Assembly (NCBI GenBank): GCA_003427395.1
Contig: BFEA01000122.1
Span: forward strand, 2,711,224-2,739,419
Length of the DNA stretch: 28,196 nucleotides
Direction of reading: 5' to 3'
Source: Chara braunii
Taxonomy: Eukaryota > Streptophyta > Charophyceae > Charales > Characeae
The position numbers were made by a program, and so were the translations under genes. The notes beneath the pieces were generated by a model. That model was given only the letters and a program-made list of their open reading frames with translations, searched no databases and had not been told where the DNA came from. Within the stretch, counting starts at the first letter, position 1; each line of letters begins with the position of its first letter. Positions 25,752 through 28,196 of this stretch are shown one piece after another.

Positions 25752-26380
25752 ATTTTCTATTTTTTATTATTATAATAAAAACAGAACCTTATGGTTCTGG
25801 CTCCTTTTCCATTCGGGGGAGCATCAGTCCGGTTCCTATTCCACCAGCGAGCCCCAAAAGAAATACATACAGGACTCGCACACACTCTTCCCCTTTTAAG
25901 GTAGGAAAGTCCGAGGGGCGGCATTGATTACTTCTTGTCAGGACTCAGAAGGATGTACCACCCCTTACCCCTGCCTACGTTAGCCTGATTACTTTTATTT
26001 CGACTCTAAGTCATGGAAACGAAACCAGTAATATGGACCCTGTAGTTTTGCTTAAGGGAGGCCACAACTAACTTGTTCCTAACAGTTCTGAGACTGTCAG
26101 ATTCTCATTGAATACGAGAACTGTAGATGTGATCCTCCTCATTAGGACTTGATAAACCCTAAACCCTTTCAGGTCTAGTTGCTAATGCCTATGGATGAGA
26201 TTAACTTCTATCCTCCCTTCATTGTCTTTCCTTATCTATAAAATGATTAAAATCTACCTGGTACTAAAACCTAAACCCTGGCTAATTTAGCTGGCCTGCT
26301 CACCTTTACTTGAAATCACTTCTTATGGTCTGTATCTCGTAACCTAAGTTATCCTCGCGTTAACTGGATAGAAGAGTCTT
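25752..26380. other. AT-rich and mixed sequence; one small hairpin
   Basis: CAGAACC-TTAT-GGTTCTG (25792-25809) is a perfect 7-bp hairpin with a 4-nt loop, preceded by a near-palindromic TTTTTATTATTATAATAAAA. AAACCCTAAACCC (26155-26167) is two plant-type telomere units, too short to mean much. No gene is seen. Confidence 0.5.
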
Positions 26381-27010
26381 TTGGGGGAACTCTTTATGGG
26401 GTGGGACTGGAACTGTTTTTGCTGGCTTGAGAAAAGACTGTGGGGTGTTTGTAGGTCTAGGTTGTGGGGTTGGATGGTTGATGAGATCGGGTCTCGTGGC
26501 TGGGGGGTCTCGGTTGGGATCAGGGTGGTTTGTGTGGAGGTAATGGGGCTAGTAGCGTGGAGGAGGGGAGAGAAGGGTATGAGTGGGTTTTGGGGGGGGT
26601 AGGGCTGTGCGATTCCTTATATTGGAGATGAGGTCTGTGTGGGTTTACTGTTTGGCGTGCAGTCTGTTAGTAAAGGCCTGTATTGTGTTGTCGTAGGAGG
26701 CGAAGTTGTTGTGGGGGGGATGTTTGGTCTAGATAGGGGCGAGGGGAATTCGATTGTGCTTGTTGTCGGCCTTTGGTATGGATACCTGTGGTAGTTTAGA
26801 TGAAATTGATCCGGATGCTCAATGAGTCTGGTGTGCTTATCATTGGTCTTGAGTCTGGACTAGTGTTCTGTGCTGTGTCGTTCCACATTGTGAAGATTAG
26901 GCTCTGACCTTTGACGATTGCTATCTTACCCTTGGCGAGGAAGGCGTCCTAAAATTTGGTGTGGAGGTCTTAGGCTTTGGGTTCGTTCGCTTTCATTTTC
27001 CTGTTGACTT
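26381..27010. other. Strongly G/T-rich plus strand, unrecognised
   Basis: From about 26381 the plus strand is rich in G and T with many GGGG/GGTGGG runs, in sharp contrast to the pyrimidine-rich 25.9-26.37 kb. On the minus strand a segment at about 26880-26970 reads FLAKGKIAIVKGQSLIFTMW between stops; it could be a coding remnant, but I do not recognise it. The G-runs might support quadruplexes. Confidence 0.4.
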
Positions 27011-27023
27011 TGCGCCATAGGAC

Positions 27024-27043
27024 CACAATAGCCACATCTTTTT
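27024..27043. repeat. 20-bp exact direct repeat, right copy
   Basis: Identical to 25732-25751, about 1.29 kb apart. It bounds the right side of the G/T-rich segment. Confidence 0.85.
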
Positions 27044-27650
27044 CCGGGAGATTCAAGTGGAAATAACAACAGCTACCAGTAGTCCTAAAGGACAATCAGA
27101 AATGTCACAAGGCCTCCACCTTATGCACCCGGATTCGAATCAATTATAGATCAAATTTGGAGAGAAGTTAAGAGAACCAAGAACAACAAAAAATAAAAGA
27201 AATAACTATTGCAAGGTGCGGTGTGGAGTTCGAAATTCGCAGGAATACCAGTACACTGCAAGTTCCGGCCGAGAGCAGTTCCAAACTGCAAAAAAACAGG
27301 TACCTTTGCATGGCGGGCATGCAAAAAATAAATAAATATATTTTGGGTTTTCTGCACTCTCTGAGAGGACCCCAAATCCGAGCTCTTTTCTTTTTTTGAG
27401 TGTTGGCTGTCAAAGGGAGGAAAAGGGGGTATAAAATGGTTTAAAAGGGGCTAAAGGGGTTCCGTTATTTTCTTTTCTATCTCCCATTCTGTGAGAAAGT
27501 CTGATGGGATCCTCAGCCGAAAGTCGTTTCCATTGCAATTCTGCACAGCATCTTTTTTTTCCGGAATCCCTTTTTATTTTTTTATTTTTCTTTCTGCGCT
27601 GGGGCCACCCGGAACCCTGCCCGGGGCCTGGGCACCCGGGCGGCGTGCAT
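27044..27650. other. No recognisable gene
   Basis: A/T-rich sequence with T runs (27552-27592) and overlapping short frames on both strands. No motif is recognised. Confidence 0.45.
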
Positions 27651-28055
27651 CCGGGCACAAGTTGGGCTCCCACCCAGGAGAACAGCTTAGCTAATTTCTG
27701 GAAAAAAAAACATGGCAGAGAAGAACGAACTTCCAAACAGGAGTAACTCGATTCATAAGACAGATGAAAAATTGCCATTTTGGAGACAGGAGGAGATACC
27801 CCACTACTAATCAATCAATCAATCAATCAATCAAGTCATCTTGATGATGAATCGATCCACGGACTGATCAGCGGTCCGGGCACAAGTTGGGCACCCGGAC
27901 GCCCAGGAGAACAGCCTAGCTAAGTTCTGGAAAAAAAAAAAACATTGCCAAGAAGAACGAACTTCCAAACAGGAGTAACTCGATTCATTAGACAGACGAA
28001 AAGTTGCCACATTGGAGATGAGAGGAGATTGCCCACTAATAATCAATCAATCAAC
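27651..28055. repeat. 225-bp tandem duplication ending in (AATC)n
   Basis: Both copies (27651-27834 and 27876-28055) begin CCGGGCACAAGTTGGGC, share GAACGAACTTCCAAACAGGA and GTAACTCGATTCAT, and end with AATC repeats (seven versus four). The offset is 225 bp and the copies are about 90 percent alike. A CATCTTGATGATGAATCGAT linker separates them. Confidence 0.9.
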
Positions 28056-28062
28056 TAGGGGA

Positions 28063-28122
28063 CCTGTTGCGGCTATGCCCGCAATAAAGAAGGAATGTTT
28101 GCCAAGAAAAACAAAGAAGTTG

Positions 28123-28177
<55 letters not shown>

Positions 28178-28196
28178 GGACCTGTTGCAGCTACGC
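28063..28196. repeat. Microsatellite-flanking motif, copies 2 and 3, around (CT)n
   Basis: Copy 2 is 28063-28094, then a CT microsatellite at 28125-28174, then copy 3 begins at 28181 (CCTGTTGCAGCTACGC) and is cut by the window end. Copy 1 is at 16519-16550, also next to a CT tract. The arrangement suggests a unit containing the motif plus the CT tract, repeated in tandem beyond the window. Confidence 0.8.

Noticed and set aside
26151-26280. Plant telomere repeat tract (AAACCCT)
   Set aside because: Only two adjacent units plus one partial, which chance can give in C/A-rich sequence.

Overview
This is a repeat-dense, gene-poor stretch of a eukaryotic nuclear draft assembly. I see no intact host gene, no rRNA or tRNA gene, no operon-like spacing and no CRISPR array. 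Long CT, CA/TG and GAT microsatellites, a Ty3/gypsy LTR retrotransposon, three decayed LINE copies, short DNA-transposon-like elements and a scaffold gap all fit a large repeat-rich genome. A primer-binding-site-like motif complementary to plant-type initiator tRNA-Met, and the style of the gypsy and LINE relics, lean towards the green lineage (alga or land plant). I cannot name the species, and this assignment is an inference.

Layout. 1-990: array with a period of about 449 bp, carrying CT and CA/TG microsatellites and a near-palindromic hairpin. About 1.3-13.2 kb, minus strand: one degenerate Ty3/gypsy element read from high to low coordinates: gag (N-terminal part 12.65-13.19 kb, main part 9.5-10.45 kb), CCHC zinc knuckle (9.47 kb), protease (duplicated, 8.66-9.47 kb), reverse transcriptase (7.3-8.04 kb), RNase H (about 2.95-3.46 kb), integrase (about 2.0-2.9 kb), C-terminal tail, polypurine tract and start of a 3' LTR (1.33 kb). 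Two later insertions split it: a 3.85 kb composite between reverse transcriptase and RNase H (3.46-7.31 kb), and a 5'-truncated LINE on the plus strand inside gag (10.48-12.65 kb). 14.4-14.7 kb: telomere-like foldback, PBS-like site and GA-rich tract. 15.1-16.5 kb: 396-bp duplication with a third partial copy. 16.6-17.2 kb: microsatellites around a 194-N gap, then a joined pair of 19-bp Tn5/Nextera mosaic ends, which is a library artefact. 17.2-17.5 kb: palindromic minisatellite. 17.9-20.0 kb: second LINE relic, split by a 334-bp foldback element. 20.78-21.19 kb: a string of eleven short perfect hairpins. 22.3-23.5 kb: third LINE relic. 23.6-25.4 kb: dispersed short repeats and a 193-bp TTAA-terminal inverted-repeat element. 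25.7-28.2 kb: unrecognised AT-rich and G/T-rich sequence, a 225-bp duplication and a CT microsatellite with repeated flanks.

The parts do not work together as a pathway; the window is a record of nested insertion and tandem duplication. The observations most worth following are the hairpin string, the two TTAA elements sharing one terminus (one of them inside the gypsy insertion), the foldback inside the LINE flanked by a diverged duplication of LINE coding sequence, and the adapter junction, which means continuity across 17.16 kb should not be trusted.
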